DNA from: Dysosmobacter segnis
GTDB lineage: Bacteria > Bacillota > Clostridia > Oscillospirales > Oscillospiraceae
NCBI RefSeq assembly: GCF_014297285.1
Contig: NZ_JACOQI010000005.1
Location: forward strand, 119,350-183,349
Direction of reading: 5' to 3'
DNA length: 64,000 nt
Part shown: positions 33,502-42,020 of the stretch, one piece after another
How the letters are laid out: the number at the start of each line of letters is the position of its first letter
Position numbering within the stretch: the first letter of the stretch is position 1
Translations under genes and position numbers: made by a program
Notes under the pieces: generated by a model
What the model saw: the letters and a program-made list of their open reading frames with translations, nothing else
Told to the model about the DNA's origin: nothing
The model's database searches: none

Positions 33502-34701
33502 ATGGACGCTACTCTGCAAAAATATATCGACAAGCTGAACGCCCTGAACTTCAAAGAGATGTATGAGGGTGACTTCTTCCTGACCTGGGACAAGTCCGAT
33601 GACGAGCTGGAAGCCGTCTTTACCGTGGCGGATGCCCTGCGCTATATGCGCGAGAACAACATCTCCACCAAGATCTTCGAGTCCGGTCTGGGCATTTCCC
33701 TGTTCCGGGACAACTCTACCCGCACCCGTTTCTCCTTCGCCTCCGCCTGCAACCTGCTGGGCCTGGAGGTCCAGGATCTGGACGAGGGCAAGAGCCAGAT
33801 CGCTCACGGCGAGACTGTCCGCGAGACTGCCAACATGATCTCTTTCATGGCCGACGTCATCGGCATCCGTGACGATATGTACATCGGCAAGGGCCACACC
33901 TATCAGAAGGAAGTGGCTGAGGCCGTGACGCAGGGCCACAAGGACGGCGTTCTGGAGCAGAAGCCCACCCTGATCAACCTGCAGTGCGATATCGACCACC
34001 CCACCCAGTGCATGGCCGACATGCTGCACATCATTCACCACTTCGGCGGCGTGGAGAACCTGAAGGGCAAGAAGATCGCTATGACCTGGGCTTACAGCCC
34101 CTCCTACGGCAAGCCCCTCTCCGTGCCTCAGGGCGTCATCGGCCTGATGAGCCGTTTCGGCATGGACGTGGTGCTGGCTCACCCCGAGGGATACGAGGTC
34201 ATGCCCGAGGTGGAGGAGGTCGCCAAGGCCAACGCCGCCAAGACCGGTGGTTCCTTCACCAAGACCAACTCCATGGCCGAGGCCTTCAAGGACGCTGATA
34301 TCGTCTATCCAAAGAGCTGGGCTCCCTTCGCCGCTATGGAGAAGCGCACTAATCTATACGCTGAGGGCGACGCCGACGGCATCAAGGCTCTGGAGAAGGA
34401 ACTGCTGGCCCAGAACGCCGATCACAAGGATTGGTGCTGCACCGAGGAACTGATGAAGACCACCAAGGACGGCAAGGCCCTGTATCTCCACTGCCTACCC
34501 GCCGACATCAACGATGTTTCCTGCAAGGACGGCGAGGTTGAGGCTTCTGTGTTCGACCGCTACCGCACGCCCCTGTATAAGGAAGCTTCCTACAAGCCCT
34601 ATATCATCGCCGCCATGATCTTCCTGGCTAAGGTGAAGGATCCTCAGACCACGCTGAAGGCTCTGGAGGAGCGCGGGATCGCCCGTTGGTTCCAGAAGTA
34701 A
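33502..34701 (+). CDS. ygeW: knotted carbamoyltransferase YgeW
   Basis: A 399-residue member of the aspartate/ornithine carbamoyltransferase family. The carbamoyl phosphate loop is FRDNSTRTRFSFA; QCDIDHPTQCMADM and LHCLPADI are the other family motifs (HxxQ/HPTQ and HCLP). The HCLPADINDVSC segment and an extended C-terminal half match the knotted YgeW type. In this operon it should work backwards: phosphorolysis of a ureido intermediate gives an amine and carbamoyl phosphate for the downstream carbamate kinase. ATG 33502 has AAAGGAG. Confidence 0.94.
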   Translation: MDATLQKYIDKLNALNFKEMYEGDFFLTWDKSDDELEAVFTVADALRYMRENNISTKIFESGLGISLFRDNSTRTRFSFASACNLLGLEVQDLDEGKSQIAHGETVRETANMISFMADVIGIRDDMYIGKGHTYQKEVAEAVTQGHKDGVLEQKPTLINLQCDIDHPTQCMADMLHIIHHFGGVENLKGKKIAMTWAYSPSYGKPLSVPQGVIGLMSRFGMDVVLAHPEGYEVMPEVEEVAKANAAKTGGSFTKTNSMAEAFKDADIVYPKSWAPFAAMEKRTNLYAEGDADGIKALEKELLAQNADHKDWCCTEELMKTTKDGKALYLHCLPADINDVSCKDGEVEASVFDRYRTPLYKEASYKPYIIAAMIFLAKVKDPQTTLKALEERGIARWFQK

Positions 34702-34764
34702 ATCTTCTCAGAACACGCTGTATTTTACAGGCTTTCCGCCTGACATCCCTTTTCCATTCCGGAG

Positions 34765-34808
34765 GCCCGTCCGCATAGGTCAACCTGCCTGTATCTGTGC
34801 GGACGGGC
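34765..34808 (+). promoter_or_regulatory. intercistronic hairpin between ygeW and arcC
   Basis: GCCCGTCCGCA / TGCGGACGGGC, an 11-bp perfect stem in the 225-bp ygeW-arcC gap, followed by only a weak T tract. It may attenuate or stabilise the upstream message. Confidence 0.5.
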
Positions 34809-34926
34809 TCCCTCATTTTCACCGGCGGCCATGACAGCCGTCTCAGCGGCACCCCCACAACACGGGGCATCTATTGCCGTTTTTGCTCCAAAATGTATAG
34901 AATCTAAACAAATTGAGGTGTTTTTC

Positions 34927-35868
34927 ATGGGTAAGCGTATTGTGATCGCGCTGGGCGGCAACGCTCTGGGCAGCAATCTCCCTGAGCAGATGATCGCCGT
35001 GAAGCAGACTGCCAAGGCTATCGTCGATCTGATCGAAGAAGGACACGAGGTCATCATCGCCCACGGAAACGGCCCTCAGGTGGGCATGATCCAGAAGGCC
35101 ATGGCCGAGTTGACCCGCTCCGAGCCGGAAAAGTACATTCCCTGTCCTCTGTCCGTATGCGTGGCCATGAGTCAGGGCTACATTGGTTATGACCTGCAAA
35201 ACGCGCTGCGGGAAGAACTGCTGGACCGCGGCATCCAAAAGGGTGTAGCCACCGTGCTTACTCAGGTTGAGGTGGACCCGAATGATGAGGCGTTCCAGAA
35301 CCCTACCAAGCCCATCGGTGCTTTCATGACCAAAGAAGAAGCTGACAAGATGGTGGCTGAACGCGGCTACAACGTCATCGAAGATGCCGGCCGCGGATAC
35401 CGCCGGGTGGTCGCCTCTCCCAGACCTCAATCGATCATTGAGATCCAGTCCATCCGTGATATGGTAGAGGCTGGGCTGGTGGTGGTGGCCTGCGGCGGCG
35501 GCGGAATTCCCGTCTACAAGACTGAGGGGCACCATCTGAAGGGCGCCGCCGCTGTTATCGACAAGGACTTCGCCTCCTGCGTACTGGCTCAGCAGGTGGA
35601 AGCCGACACCCTTATCATCCTCACTGCCGTGGAAAAGGTTGCCATCAATTTCGGCAAGCCCGATGAAAAGTGGCTGGATTCCCTGACCCCCGACGAGGCC
35701 CGCAAGTACATCGGTGAGGGCCACTTCGCCCCCGGCTCCATGCTGCCCAAGGTGGAGGCCGCCGTGGAGTTTGCCGAAAGTGCCCCCGGCCGCTCCGCCC
35801 TCATCACGCTGCTGGAAAAGGCCAAGGACGGCGTAGCCGGCAAAACCGGCACCGCCATCCACCAGTAA
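34927..35868 (+). CDS. arcC: carbamate kinase
   Basis: A 313-residue amino acid kinase family enzyme making ATP from carbamoyl phosphate and ADP. Signatures: VIALGGNALG at the start, IAHGNGPQVG, VVACGGGGIPV, VIDKDFASCVLAQQ, LTAVEKVAINFGKPDEKWL and GHFAPGSMLPKVEAA. I chose the ATG at 34927 (GAGGTG upstream), giving the standard length; the frame extends further without a better start. As the last gene of the operon it captures energy from the carbamoyl phosphate released by YgeW. Confidence 0.95.
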   Translation: MGKRIVIALGGNALGSNLPEQMIAVKQTAKAIVDLIEEGHEVIIAHGNGPQVGMIQKAMAELTRSEPEKYIPCPLSVCVAMSQGYIGYDLQNALREELLDRGIQKGVATVLTQVEVDPNDEAFQNPTKPIGAFMTKEEADKMVAERGYNVIEDAGRGYRRVVASPRPQSIIEIQSIRDMVEAGLVVVACGGGGIPVYKTEGHHLKGAAAVIDKDFASCVLAQQVEADTLIILTAVEKVAINFGKPDEKWLDSLTPDEARKYIGEGHFAPGSMLPKVEAAVEFAESAPGRSALITLLEKAKDGVAGKTGTAIHQ

Positions 35869-35876
35869 ACGCACAC

Positions 35877-35914
35877 AAAACCGAGGCTGTTGCAGCAACA
35901 GCCTCGGTTTTTAT
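35877..35914 (+). terminator. intrinsic terminator of the dpaL-arcC operon
   Basis: ACCGAGGCTGTTG-CAG-CAACAGCCTCGGT, a 13-bp perfect stem followed by TTTTTATC. Confidence 0.93.
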
Positions 35915-35982
35915 CAAAAACTGCGGGCACTTCTGTTCAATTTCGTCCCGAAATTCCTTTTGCCAAAATTTTGTGTTAATAC

Positions 35983-36011
35983 TTGTATTTCCCTGTTTAT
36001 GCGGCTATAAT
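35983..36011 (+). promoter_or_regulatory. promoter of the glycerophosphodiesterase gene
   Basis: -35 TTGTAT, 17-bp spacer, -10 TATAAT, 77 bp before the start codon; a short hairpin around GCGTATGACGGGAGCGTCATGCGC (two halves separated by GGGA) lies in the leader. Confidence 0.65.
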
Positions 36012-36088
36012 ACAAATCAGAGATGTTGAGAAAAGCGTATGACGGGAGCGTCATGCGCTTTTATTATTACGTGTAAGGAGAGAATCAT

Positions 36089-36835
36089 ATGAAACGCCCA
36101 CTTTTGCTTGCGCACCGCGGTTTTTCCGGCAATTACCCGGAGAACAGCCCTCTGGCCTTCCGGATGGCAGTGGAAAAGACCGCTGCCGACGGCTTTGAAA
36201 GCGACGTCCACATCACCAAAGACGGCAAGCTGGTGATTTTTCATGATGCCTCTGTAGAGCGCACCTCCAACGGCACCGGCTTCATCAAGAACATGACCTA
36301 TGATGAGCTGCTCTCACTGGATATCGGTGCTTGGAAGTCTCCGGAATTTGCAGGTCAGCATATCTGGACCTTCGGCCAGCTACTGGACTTCTGTAAGGAG
36401 ACCAAGATGCTGCTGAACATGGAACTGAAAAACTACGAGGTGTTTTACGAGAATCTGGAGCAACGGGTGATCGACGAAATCTGCAAACGCCAGATGCAGG
36501 AGCAGGTGTTCGTTTCCTCCTTCAACCATATCTCCATGCAGCATTTCAAGGAGCTGTGCCCGGACATTGAAACCGGCCTTCTGTATGATAAGCCCTATCT
36601 GGACATGGAACATTATGTCCAGCGCTCCAATGCCGACAATATGCATCCCCGGTATATGCTTCTGCAATATCAGCCGGAGCTGATGGAACTGTTCCACGGC
36701 CGGGGCATGAAGGTCAACACCTGGACGGTAAATGACGAGGAGAACATGAAAGATATGATCGCCCGGGGCGTAGACTGCATCATCTCCAACCACCCCGATG
36801 TGCTGTGCCGCGTAGCGGATGATGTCTGCGACTGA
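36089..36835 (+). CDS. ugpQ: glycerophosphodiester phosphodiesterase
   Basis: A 248-residue cytosolic GDPD that hydrolyses glycerophosphodiesters from lipids to glycerol-3-phosphate and an alcohol. Catalytic and metal residues: LLAHRGFSGNYPENS (His-Arg, Glu-Asn), ESDVHITKDGKLVIFHDASVERTSNG (Glu/Asp and His), LLNMELKNY, VSSFNH and the NTWTVNDEENM end. No signal peptide is present. AAGGAGAGA precedes the ATG. It is the last core gene before the tRNA-Thr fragment that opens the accessory island. Confidence 0.94.
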   Translation: MKRPLLLAHRGFSGNYPENSPLAFRMAVEKTAADGFESDVHITKDGKLVIFHDASVERTSNGTGFIKNMTYDELLSLDIGAWKSPEFAGQHIWTFGQLLDFCKETKMLLNMELKNYEVFYENLEQRVIDEICKRQMQEQVFVSSFNHISMQHFKELCPDIETGLLYDKPYLDMEHYVQRSNADNMHPRYMLLQYQPELMELFHGRGMKVNTWTVNDEENMKDMIARGVDCIISNHPDVLCRVADDVCD

Positions 36836-36902
36836 AAAACACTTCTGCATTGCATTTTGCAATGCGGGAGCTCTTCTTGATCCCAGATTTATCTTTATAA
36901 CG

Positions 36903-36985
36903 AAAAACACCTGAAATCCGAAGATTTCAGGTGTTTTTCTGGAGCTGCTGACCAGATTTGAACTGGTGACCTCATCCTTACCAAG
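36903..36985 (-). repeat. tRNA-Thr 3'-end fragment with terminator (att-like copy 1)
   Basis: A terminator hairpin (CACCTGAAATC / GATTTCAGGTG, T-rich flanks) followed by the 3' half of a minus-strand tRNA-Thr. The fragment comprises the anticodon loop TTGGTAA (GGT) with the 3' stem strand GGATG, T-arm ACCAG-TTCAAAT-CTGGT, acceptor 3' strand CAGCAGC and TCCA (36940-36985). The 5' half is absent. About 77 bp are repeated with two mismatches at 58021-58097 in the same orientation, as expected for attachment sites left by tRNA-directed integration. Confidence 0.8.
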
Positions 36986-37212
36986 AGATTTTTGGTGTTT
37001 TTTATAATAATTTCCGTTTGTTTTTAGTCGTTTCTATTCCGAACAACATCGTTTCCAGAACTTTCGCGAAGTGCAGTCCCCGTTGTTTCCACGCTTGTCT
37101 GTGGTGAAACTGTGGTCAACCAGCGATTTGTGCAGACAGTGCCTGCGCAAATCGCATCGACTCAGCACCACAGATAACACCGCAGTTTCTTCGAAAGTCG
37201 ATATAGTCATCA

Positions 37213-37245
37213 GGAGGTTGGTATCACAATTTGATACCAACCTCT
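37213..37245. terminator. hairpin left of the RhuM remnant
   Basis: AGGTTGGTATCA / TGATACCAACCT, a 12-bp perfect inverted repeat followed by CTTTGTC. It is a possible terminator; the surrounding 36990-37302 stretch has no gene. Confidence 0.5.
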
Positions 37246-37302
37246 TTGTCAAAACAGGCGTAATAGCCCATTCATATTTTGGGCCGCTGTAATCAATAAG
37301 AG

Positions 37303-38088
37303 TTAATCCTCAATCACGGAATCCTCCGCCGACTGCTCCAACATGAGGAATCGATCGAAGTCGCTCTCGTAGAGTCGATCCTGAATAATTCGATATTTCT
37401 CAAACTCTGTTTCGGCATGAAGCTTTGCCTGCTCCGCGCTGATTTTACCGGGTCCCGTCAGCAGTTCGTTTCCGTTAAACTCCAAGAACCCGTCCAGACG
37501 CTTCGCCCAATCCTCCATACTCATAGGAATTTTGCGTTCAGCCTGAAGCTCGGCATAGTCCAAATAGAGAGACACGATCCGTTCCAGATATGACATTTCC
37601 TTTTCGCTCAAATAGTTCTTGGCTACGGTCACATCAGCCTTTACGATTTTTCCGTCTGGTGCATTTTCCCAGGTTGCCAGCCCCATGTGTTCTTTCGCCG
37701 CATCAGCCCGCTCCACGATCAACTCTGCCGCTGTGTGGCGATGAACGGCATAATGCAGCTTGTTCTGCACGGTCTGGAAAAACAGACGAGTGGTCCTTGC
37801 ATCCTTGTCGTAGTCGAAAGCTGTAGCGTAGAGGTCCGTGACCTTTTGATCGAATTTCCGCTCAGACAGCCGGATTTCACGGATGTACTGGAGCTGACGC
37901 TCAAAGTATTCATCTGTGAACATATGTCCTTTTTTCAGACGTTCCTTATCCATGGTCCAGCCTTGGATGGTATGGTCTTTCACGATCTGCCCCGCCCATT
38001 TGCGAAACTACACCGCACGGGGATTATTGACCTTAAATCCAACAGCGATGATCATTTGAAGCGTGTAATGCTTCAGTTCTCTCGTTGG
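37303..38088 (-). pseudogene. RhuM family protein, truncated and with in-frame TAG
   Basis: The C-terminal two thirds of a RhuM (Fic-associated/virulence protein) homologue: LKHYTLQMIIAVGFKVNN, then TAG at 38010-38008 where related proteins have Gln (RAV-Q-FRKWA). FRKWAGQIVKDHTIQGWTMD, HRHTAAELIVERADAAKEHMGL and EFEKYRIIQDRLYESDFD follow. The N-terminal part is missing; homology stops at about 38085, where an acetyltransferase frame takes over. RhuM genes often lie in restriction-modification islands. Non-functional as written. Confidence 0.82.
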
Positions 38089-38488
38089 TGTCGATGCGCA
38101 GATACCGGCAGCCATGCTCCCGGGCGTACTGCTCGTAAAATGCGGCGAAGGCGCGGCCAAGGCCCCGTTTTCCGGCCTGCGGATCGACGGCCAGCGTGTG
38201 CAGGACCATGATCTGGTCATCCGGCGCGTCGTACTGCCACGGAGCGCCCGCGTAAACGTCCGCCTGAAGCCGGTTGAAGATGCCGGTGCCCACCACGGCG
38301 CCGTCCGCCTTCTCCACGAACAGGTCGCCCCGCTCCAGCGCCGCCTCAGCGGTGGAGCGCACGGGGTACACGCCCCGCACCCAGCCCACCTGCGCGGGGC
38401 CGGCCTCCTCTGCGTCGTGGACGTGCTCATAGACCCGGACCACGGCGTCCAGATCTGCGGCATCGGCCTTCCGAATGGTGATCTCCAC
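38033..38488 (-). CDS. GNAT acetyltransferase with replaced C-terminus
   Basis: An N-acetyltransferase whose N-terminal 120 residues look intact: VEITIRKADAADLDAVVRVYE, MVLHTLAVDPQAGKRGLGRAFAAFYEQYAREHGCRYLRIDTN, the last being the acetyl-CoA loop and following strand. After TNER the normal final helix and strand are missing and are replaced by out-of-frame DNA of the RhuM remnant (EALHASNDHRCWI), so it is probably inactive. I chose GTG 38488 with AAGGAG upstream. It is the last gene of the GC-rich minus-strand block. Confidence 0.75.
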   Translation of the reverse strand: MEITIRKADAADLDAVVRVYEHVHDAEEAGPAQVGWVRGVYPVRSTAEAALERGDLFVEKADGAVVGTGIFNRLQADVYAGAPWQYDAPDDQIMVLHTLAVDPQAGKRGLGRAFAAFYEQYAREHGCRYLRIDTNERTEALHASNDHRCWI

Positions 38489-38537
38489 GAAAAACACTCC
38501 TTTGCGTCTTTGCGTCGGCCCGGCGGCGCTCCGCCGG

Positions 38538-39290
38538 TCACTGGCAGCGCTTCTGATACTCCGATGGGGACATCCCCACGCTTTTTTTGAACGCGCTGCT
38601 GAAATAGGCGATGTCCCGGTAGCCCACGGACTCCGCCACCTCGTAGACCTTTACGCGGCAGTCCCGCAGAAGCTCCGTGGCCTTGTGCATCCGGTAGTTG
38701 GTGAGATAGGCCGAGAGCGTGTAGGACGTCTCCTTCTTGAAAACATGGCTCAGATGCCCGTCGCTGACGCCCAGACTGCGGGCCACGGACGAGACGCTGA
38801 TATCCGGGTCGTTGTAATGCTCGGAAAGATAGGTCAGCGCCTCCCGGACGTATTTGCTCTTTTCCGGCCCCTGCCCCTCCGGCAGGACCGGGGCGGCGGG
38901 AGCCGCCGGGGCTGCGGTCTGGGCGCGGCTGCGGATGCGGGCGATGGTCTCCTCCAGCTCCCCGTCGTGAAAGGGCTTGAGCAGATAGTCCGCAGCGCCC
39001 AGCTTCAGCGCCGACTGGGCGTAGGAAAAGTCGCTGTACGCGGTGAGAAAGACCACGTGGGCCCGGTTCCCCTCCTCCCGCAGGCGGCGGAGCATCTCGA
39101 TGCCGTCCAGCTTGGGCATGCGGATGTCGGTGACGATCAGGTCCGGGCGGTAGCGGCGGATGACCTCCAGCCCCTCCTCGCCGTTGGCGGCCTCGCCCAC
39201 CACGGCGCAGCCCGCCCCGGCCCAGTCCACCGTCAGCACGATGCCCTTGCGGACCAGCTCCTCGTCCTCCACGACGACGACCTTCAGCAT
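38538..39290 (-). CDS. AraC-type response regulator
   Basis: A 250-residue response regulator of the YesN type. The N-terminal receiver (about 1-115) shows VVVVEDEELVRKG (acidic pocket), LIVTDIRMPKLDG (phospho-Asp) and YLLKPF (Lys). After an Ala/Pro linker, a C-terminal AraC HTH pair spans about 150-250 (ISVSSVARSLGVSDGHLSHVFKKETSYTLSAYLTNYRM...VAESVGYRDIAYFSSAFKKSVGMSPSEYQKR). It overlaps the sensor kinase gene by 7 bp. It should activate the neighbouring uptake genes when phosphorylated by that kinase. Confidence 0.92.
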   Translation of the reverse strand: MLKVVVVEDEELVRKGIVLTVDWAGAGCAVVGEAANGEEGLEVIRRYRPDLIVTDIRMPKLDGIEMLRRLREEGNRAHVVFLTAYSDFSYAQSALKLGAADYLLKPFHDGELEETIARIRSRAQTAAPAAPAAPVLPEGQGPEKSKYVREALTYLSEHYNDPDISVSSVARSLGVSDGHLSHVFKKETSYTLSAYLTNYRMHKATELLRDCRVKVYEVAESVGYRDIAYFSSAFKKSVGMSPSEYQKRCQ

Positions 39291-40969
39291 GGCGGTTCCT
39301 CTCCTTTCCTGAAAACCGGAAGTGTGATGCGGATGCACGCGCCCTCGCCCTGCACGGGGACGAAGCGGACGCCCCGGTCCGGTCCGTACCGGATGCGCAG
39401 GATGGCGTCCACATTGTGCAGGCCGAAGTGCCCGCCGGGCCGGGGCGCGCCGTCCCGGTACTGGGCCAGGACCTCCTCCGGCACGCCGCAGCCGTTGTCC
39501 CGGACGGTGAGGATCAGGTCCTCCTCCGCGCGGTAGGCGCTGATGCGGATCTCGCCGCCGGAGCGGTCCCGGAAGCCGTGCAGAATGGCGTTTTCCACCA
39601 GCGGCTGGAGCATCAGCTTCGGTACCGGCACGTCCCGCAGCGGCTCGTCCACCTCCACCGTCAGGGCGAACGCGCCGGAAAAGCGGATGTTCTGAATCTC
39701 CACGTACCGCTCCACAAGGCGCAGCTCCTGCCGCAGAGGGACCAGCTCATCGGCGGAGATGCTGCTGCGCAGGATGTCGGCAAGGTCGGCGGAGATGGTG
39801 GCGATCTCCGGGGCCTGATGGATCTTGCCCATCCACTTGATGGTGTCCAGCGTGTTGTACAGGAAGTGGGGGTTGAGCTGGGCCTGCATCATACGGATCT
39901 GAGCCTCGTTCAGCTCCCGCTGCTGGCGCAGGGAGTCCTTCAGATTCTGCCGCAGGCGCTGGGCCATCCGGTTGAACCGACCGGAGAGCTGGCCCATCTC
40001 GTCGATGCGGCGGTTGTCCAGCTGGACGTTCAGGTTGCCCTCCTCCACCTCGCGCATGGCGCTGTTGAGGGCGCGGATCGGCTCAAAGAGCTGGCGGCTG
40101 AAGCGCATGGACGCCAGCACGCACAGCCCCAGGCACAGCAGCAGGGAAAGCCCCGCCACCAGATACATCAGTTCGGCGGTGCCCTCGGTCATGGGCTTGG
40201 GCTGCTGGAGCACCAGACAGAAGCCGGAGCGCGGCTCCTGCCGGACGAAGTAATCATAAGCGCCGTGGCTGTCGGAGAGGGCCTGTCCGGCCAGAAGCTG
40301 GCTGCGCAGGCGGGCGGCCAGCGTCTTGGCGGGGAGGTCGGACGAGGCGTACACCTGATCCCAGAAGGGGTCCAGCAGCAGAAGGCGGCTGGTGGCGGTG
40401 TACTGCCCGTCGAAAAGCGCGGTGAGCTGGGCGGCGGTGACGTCCGCCACCACGTATCCCAGCGGAACGCTGCCCCGCCGGACGGCGCAGGCCGCCTGAA
40501 TGCAGGCGGAGCTTTTGGACGATGCGCCGCGGTAGACCACGCCGCCGTCCGCCGCCGCGGCCAGCAGCCCCCAGCGGGGGGAGAGGGAGCCGGAGGCGGG
40601 CTGGCTGGAGGTGGAGTAGAGCTGGCGGCCGTCCGCGCCGTAAACGGAGAGACTGGCCCCGCCGAGGACCGGCGCGGCCGCGCGGTACAAAACGGAGTAG
40701 ACGCGCTGCTCGTCCAGCTCGGAGCGGTCCAGCGCCGCCGCCACCGCCGGCTCGGCGCAGAGCTTTTCCATGACGGTCTCGCAGTCGGACAACAGCCCGC
40801 TCAGCTCGCCGGACATGGCGTCAAGCTGCGTCTCGGCGGCGTCCGCCGCGCTGCGGGTCAGCGAAAGGCGGAAGATGTTGAGCATCAGCAGCGTGCAGAT
40901 CAGCAGGGGCAGGATGCCGATGGCCAGAAAGCTGGTGAGCAGCTTCTGGCGGAAGGAGGCGTTTTTCAT
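39284..40969 (-). CDS. membrane sensor histidine kinase (HisKA_7TM/YesM type)
   Basis: A 561-residue kinase: TM1 (LLTSFLAIGILPLLICTLLML), a ~250-residue extracytoplasmic sensor domain, TM2 (LMYLVAGLSLLLCLGLCVLAS), HAMP (RFSRQLFEPIRALNSAMREVEEGNL), and a His_kinase domain with the YesM-type phospho-His motif LNPHFLYNTLDTIKWM. The ATPase boxes are LVENAILHGF (N box), VRDNGCGVP (G1) and GGHFGLHNVDAIL (G2). The ATG (40969) overlaps the stop of the solute-binding protein gene by 4 bp and the end overlaps the response regulator, so three proteins are made as a unit. Confidence 0.93.
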   Translation of the reverse strand: MKNASFRQKLLTSFLAIGILPLLICTLLMLNIFRLSLTRSAADAAETQLDAMSGELSGLLSDCETVMEKLCAEPAVAAALDRSELDEQRVYSVLYRAAAPVLGGASLSVYGADGRQLYSTSSQPASGSLSPRWGLLAAAADGGVVYRGASSKSSACIQAACAVRRGSVPLGYVVADVTAAQLTALFDGQYTATSRLLLLDPFWDQVYASSDLPAKTLAARLRSQLLAGQALSDSHGAYDYFVRQEPRSGFCLVLQQPKPMTEGTAELMYLVAGLSLLLCLGLCVLASMRFSRQLFEPIRALNSAMREVEEGNLNVQLDNRRIDEMGQLSGRFNRMAQRLRQNLKDSLRQQRELNEAQIRMMQAQLNPHFLYNTLDTIKWMGKIHQAPEIATISADLADILRSSISADELVPLRQELRLVERYVEIQNIRFSGAFALTVEVDEPLRDVPVPKLMLQPLVENAILHGFRDRSGGEIRISAYRAEEDLILTVRDNGCGVPEEVLAQYRDGAPRPGGHFGLHNVDAILRIRYGPDRGVRFVPVQGEGACIRITLPVFRKGEEPPC

Positions 40970-41988
40970 GACAACGCCTCCTCCCGCAGAAGCTCCGGCC
41001 AGCGGGCGGAGAAGGCGTCCTTCAGCTCCGCCGCCCAGCGGACGGGATAGTCGATGAGCGCCAGCTCGTCCGCAGGGGGCAGTGCGTCGCCGTCGGACAC
41101 GTCCGTGCGGACGCTGCGGCGGGAGAACTGGCTGACCACCAGCTCCTGCACGTCCCGGCTCTGGGCAAAGTCCAGGAAGGCCCGGGCGTTGTCCGGATGG
41201 GGTGCGCCCGCGATCAGGGCGCTGCCGTCCGGCACGGCGCTGGTCCCCTCCTCGGGGTAGACGATGGCGATATCCGCTCCCTGAGCCTGACGCTTCAGGG
41301 CGGTCTCCTCCAGCGTCACGCCCACGCGGCAGCTTCCGCCGGCCACCGCGGCCACCACGTCGCCGGAGTCCGGCAGGACCCGGCCCTCCAGCTGGACGGC
41401 AAGGCGGTCCAGCTGGTCCCAGTCGTCGCCGGGGAGGGCGCAGAGCATGGTGGCCGCCGCCGTGTAGCTGGACCCGGACACAGCGGGGTCCGCCAGCGCG
41501 ATGGAGCCGGACCACCGGCCGCTTAGCAGGCTCTCCCACCCGGTCAGCTCGCCGGGGGAGACCAGCTTGGTGTTGTAGATCAGCACCACGGGGAGGGAGG
41601 AAAAGGGCGTCCACAGGTCGTCCGCCGGGCGCAGGCCCGGGCGGATCAGGTCCGCCTCGGCGCAGGCGTAGGGCTGAAAGTAGCGCTCATAGGCCGTCAG
41701 GCTCTCCACGCCGCCGCCGAAGATCACGTCGCACACCGGCGCGTCCGCCTCGCCCGCGATGCGGGCAAGCAGCTCGTTGGTGCCGCCGGTGACCACCTCG
41801 GCCCAGATGCCGGTGCGGGCTTCAAACTCCTTGACAATGGGGCCGTAAACCTCCTCCTTATGAGAGGTGTAGATCACGACCCGGTCGCTCTCCGCCGGGG
41901 CCAGCGTCGCCGCAGACTGGCCCGGGGAGCCGGCACAGCCGGTGAGCAGCAGCGCGGTCAGCGCGAGGATCAGGCATCGTCTGCCCAT
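40966..41988 (-). CDS. solute-binding lipoprotein of a sensor module (AfuA/PgtC type)
   Basis: A 340-residue lipoprotein (lipobox LTALLLTGC) with a Fe3+/phosphosugar-type binding protein fold: RVVIYTSHKEEVYGPIVKEFEARTGIWAEVVTGGTNELLARI, VCDVIFGGGVESL, WTPFSSLPVVLIYNTKLV. It is directly coupled to the sensor kinase, as in PgtC/PgtB-like systems where the binding protein presents a ligand to the kinase. Its own ABC subunits are not adjacent, which favours a sensing role. Ligand inferred to be an anion or organophosphate, not proven. Confidence 0.85.
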   Translation of the reverse strand: MGRRCLILALTALLLTGCAGSPGQSAATLAPAESDRVVIYTSHKEEVYGPIVKEFEARTGIWAEVVTGGTNELLARIAGEADAPVCDVIFGGGVESLTAYERYFQPYACAEADLIRPGLRPADDLWTPFSSLPVVLIYNTKLVSPGELTGWESLLSGRWSGSIALADPAVSGSSYTAAATMLCALPGDDWDQLDRLAVQLEGRVLPDSGDVVAAVAGGSCRVGVTLEETALKRQAQGADIAIVYPEEGTSAVPDGSALIAGAPHPDNARAFLDFAQSRDVQELVVSQFSRRSVRTDVSDGDALPPADELALIDYPVRWAAELKDAFSARWPELLREEALS

Positions 41989-42020
41989 GGCGCGTCCTCC
42001 TTTCGGGTTGGATAGAGCGG

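Noticed and set aside
30687..33593. A very long minus-strand open frame (968 codons) opposite dpaL and ygeY
   Set aside because: It is an antisense shadow of two clearly identified enzymes with codon bias that keeps the opposite frame open; no ribosome site or family resemblance.
36940..36985. A functional tRNA-Thr gene
   Set aside because: Only the 3' half is present here and at 58053; no D-arm or 5' acceptor strand can be found beside either copy.
40970..41614. An in-frame upstream extension of the sensor kinase
   Set aside because: It overlaps the solute-binding protein gene, is Arg/Gly/Pro-rich, and the ATG at 40969 has a good context with the normal N-terminal membrane helix.
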